Origin: Janthinobacterium psychrotolerans
GTDB taxonomy: Bacteria; Pseudomonadota; Gammaproteobacteria; Burkholderiales; Burkholderiaceae_D
Length of the DNA stretch: 64,000 nucleotides
Direction: 5' to 3'
NCBI RefSeq assembly: GCF_001677885.1
Contig: NZ_LOCQ01000057.1
Span: forward strand, 124,001 to 188,000
Shown here: positions 62,777-64,000 of the stretch, one piece after another
How positions within the stretch are numbered: the stretch's first letter is position 1
Layout of the letters: every line of letters begins with the position of its first letter
Position numbers and translations under genes: made by a program
Notes under the pieces: generated by a model
Told to the model about the DNA's origin: nothing
Seen by the model: the letters and a program-made list of their open reading frames with translations, nothing else
Database searches by the model: none

Positions 62777-64000
62777 TTACGCCAGCAGGCGCTGGGCAGG
62801 CTCCACGCGACGTGGTGCCGCCGTCACCGGCAAGCCACCGGCCACGCTCAGCTTGCGTCCGGTGGCGTCGCCGCGCAGGCGGAACACGGCCACCACGTCG
62901 ACCAGTTCCACCGCGCGGTCCTGCAGCGAGGCTGCTGCGGCGGCGGCTTCCTCCACCAGCGAGGCATTCTGCTGGGTGACCTGGTCCATCTGCGAGATGG
63001 CCTGGTTGACCTGTTCGATGCCGGCGCTCTGCTCGTGGCTGGCGTTGGCGATCTCGCCCATGATGTCGGTCACGCGGCGGATGCTGACGACAATCTCTTC
63101 CATCGTGGCGCCGGCCTGGTCAACCAGCGCGCTGCCGGTGTTGACTTTCTCGACCGAATCCTCGATCAAACCCTTGATTTCCTTGGCCGCCGCCGCGCTG
63201 CGCTGGGCCAGGTTGCGCACTTCGGTGGCCACCACGGCAAAGCCGCGGCCCTGCTCGCCGGCACGCGCCGCCTCGACGGCCGCGTTCAGCGCCAGGATAT
63301 TGGTCTGGAAGGCGATGCCGTCGATCACGCCGATAATGTCGGCGATCTTCTTGGCCGACGCATTGATCGAGCCCATGGTGCCGACCACCTGCGCCACCAC
63401 GGCGCCGCCCTTGCTGGCCACTTCCGAAGCCGACACGGCCAGGGTGTTGGCCTGGCGCGCATTGTCGGTGTTCTGGCGCACGGCCGAGGTCAGCTCTTCC
63501 AGGCTGGACGCGGTTTCTTCCAGCGACGAGGCCTGCTGTTCGGTGCGTACCGACAGGTCGGCATTGCCGGCCGTGATCTGGCCGGCGGCCACGCTGACGG
63601 TATCGGCCGAGGTGCGCACGGTGGCGATCACGTCGACGATGCGCTCAAGGAATTTATTGAAGGCGGTGGCGGTGCGGCCCACTTCGTCCATGCGCTCGAC
63701 CGGCATGGCGGCCGACAGGTCCATGGTGGCGCTGACGCGCTCCAGCGTGCTCTGGATATTGCCCAGGCCGCCGCTGATGGTGCGGTAGATATGCCAGGCC
63801 AGCGCGCCCGTCAGCAGCATGGCCACGGCCAGCACCGCCAGCATGGTGTTGAACGCCGTGTCGTAGGCGGCCAGGCTTTCCGCTTTCACGTCCGACACCA
63901 GCTTGTTGTTGTAGGCGATATGGTCATCCATGCTTTTCTTGGCGGCGGCGGCGGACAGCGCCAGCGGCGTACCGGCCAGCAAGGTGGCGCGCACGCCATC
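62777..64000 (-). CDS. Methyl-accepting chemotaxis protein (partial)
   Basis: At least 405 residues; the N-terminus is beyond the window. From the visible part: a membrane helix (about [20 protein letters not shown]), HAMP, then a full cytoplasmic signalling domain with the hairpin tip [20 protein letters not shown] and methylation-type helices. The C-terminus ([11 protein letters not shown]) has no CheR-binding NWETF tail. The ligand domain is mostly missing here. Confidence 0.9.
   Translation of the reverse strand, partial: DGVRATLLAGTPLALSAAAAKKSMDDHIAYNNKLVSDVKAESLAAYDTAFNTMLAVLAVAMLLTGALAWHIYRTISGGLGNIQSTLERVSATMDLSAAMPVERMDEVGRTATAFNKFLERIVDVIATVRTSADTVSVAAGQITAGNADLSVRTEQQASSLEETASSLEELTSAVRQNTDNARQANTLAVSASEVASKGGAVVAQVVGTMGSINASAKKIADIIGVIDGIAFQTNILALNAAVEAARAGEQGRGFAVVATEVRNLAQRSAAAAKEIKGLIEDSVEKVNTGSALVDQAGATMEEIVVSIRRVTDIMGEIANASHEQSAGIEQVNQAISQMDQVTQQNASLVEEAAAAAASLQDRAVELVDVVAVFRLRGDATGRKLSVAGGLPVTAAPRRVEPAQRLLA

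Overview
The window is high-GC, densely packed chromosomal DNA whose gene families and protein style fit a betaproteobacterium of the Oxalobacteraceae (Janthinobacterium / Duganella / Massilia group). Clues are the UrtABCDE urea transporter, the ssuEADCB order, phasin, EpsC-type serine acetyltransferase and dispersed GTAGGTCGG palindromic repeats. The genus call is inference. No rRNA, tRNA, CRISPR array, prophage or insertion sequence was seen.

Layout. 0-7 kb: YceI lipoprotein, LysE exporter, a large hybrid sensor kinase, then a decaying stretch. There an alpha/beta hydrolase and an FAD oxidoreductase each carry an internal deletion plus frameshift next to an intact acetoacetate-decarboxylase-family gene. 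7-10.4 kb: HD hydrolase, a stand-alone response regulator flanked by two copies of a gap-free ~170-nt noncoding element with DnaA-box-like 9-mers, a 59-aa zinc-finger-like protein and a two-gene chromate transporter. 10.4-16 kb: urtABCDE on the minus strand behind a candidate sigma-54 promoter. 16-22.4 kb: a DUF4349 lipoprotein, divergent from a tight DUF2760 - Hsp70 - Hsp70/DUF3731 operon. 22.5-28 kb: GFA enzyme, CHASE2 protein without an output domain, and an AcoR-like regulator without AAA+ domain next to a flavin monooxygenase. 28-30 kb: YceI protein, and a Fur-box-preceded heme oxygenase - DUF454 pair.

30-47 kb is a sulfur-scavenging island: metNIQ, ssuEADCB, and divergently a second operon. 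The second operon holds a DszC/SfnB-like flavoprotein, a second MetQ, an NtaA/DszA-type monooxygenase and an SsuACB-like transporter. A B3-type metallo-beta-lactamase with altered zinc ligands and the cysteine-pathway gene epsC follow. A GCATATC-type motif recurs upstream of three of these transcription units. Together the genes would import methionine and sulfonates, release sulfite with FMNH2-dependent oxygenases and feed cysteine synthesis.

47-64 kb: Bcr/CflA exporter, AhpD-like protein beside a MocR regulator, DUF1287 protein, a small AT-richer islet, a propeller-type sensor kinase, TrxC, the divergent argO/argP pair, an esterase lipoprotein, a phasin, a YVTN propeller protein, a creatininase-family protein and a chemotaxis receptor that runs off the right end. 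Four copies of a GTAGGTCGG repeat are scattered through the window; two of them supply the stop codon of a neighbouring gene.
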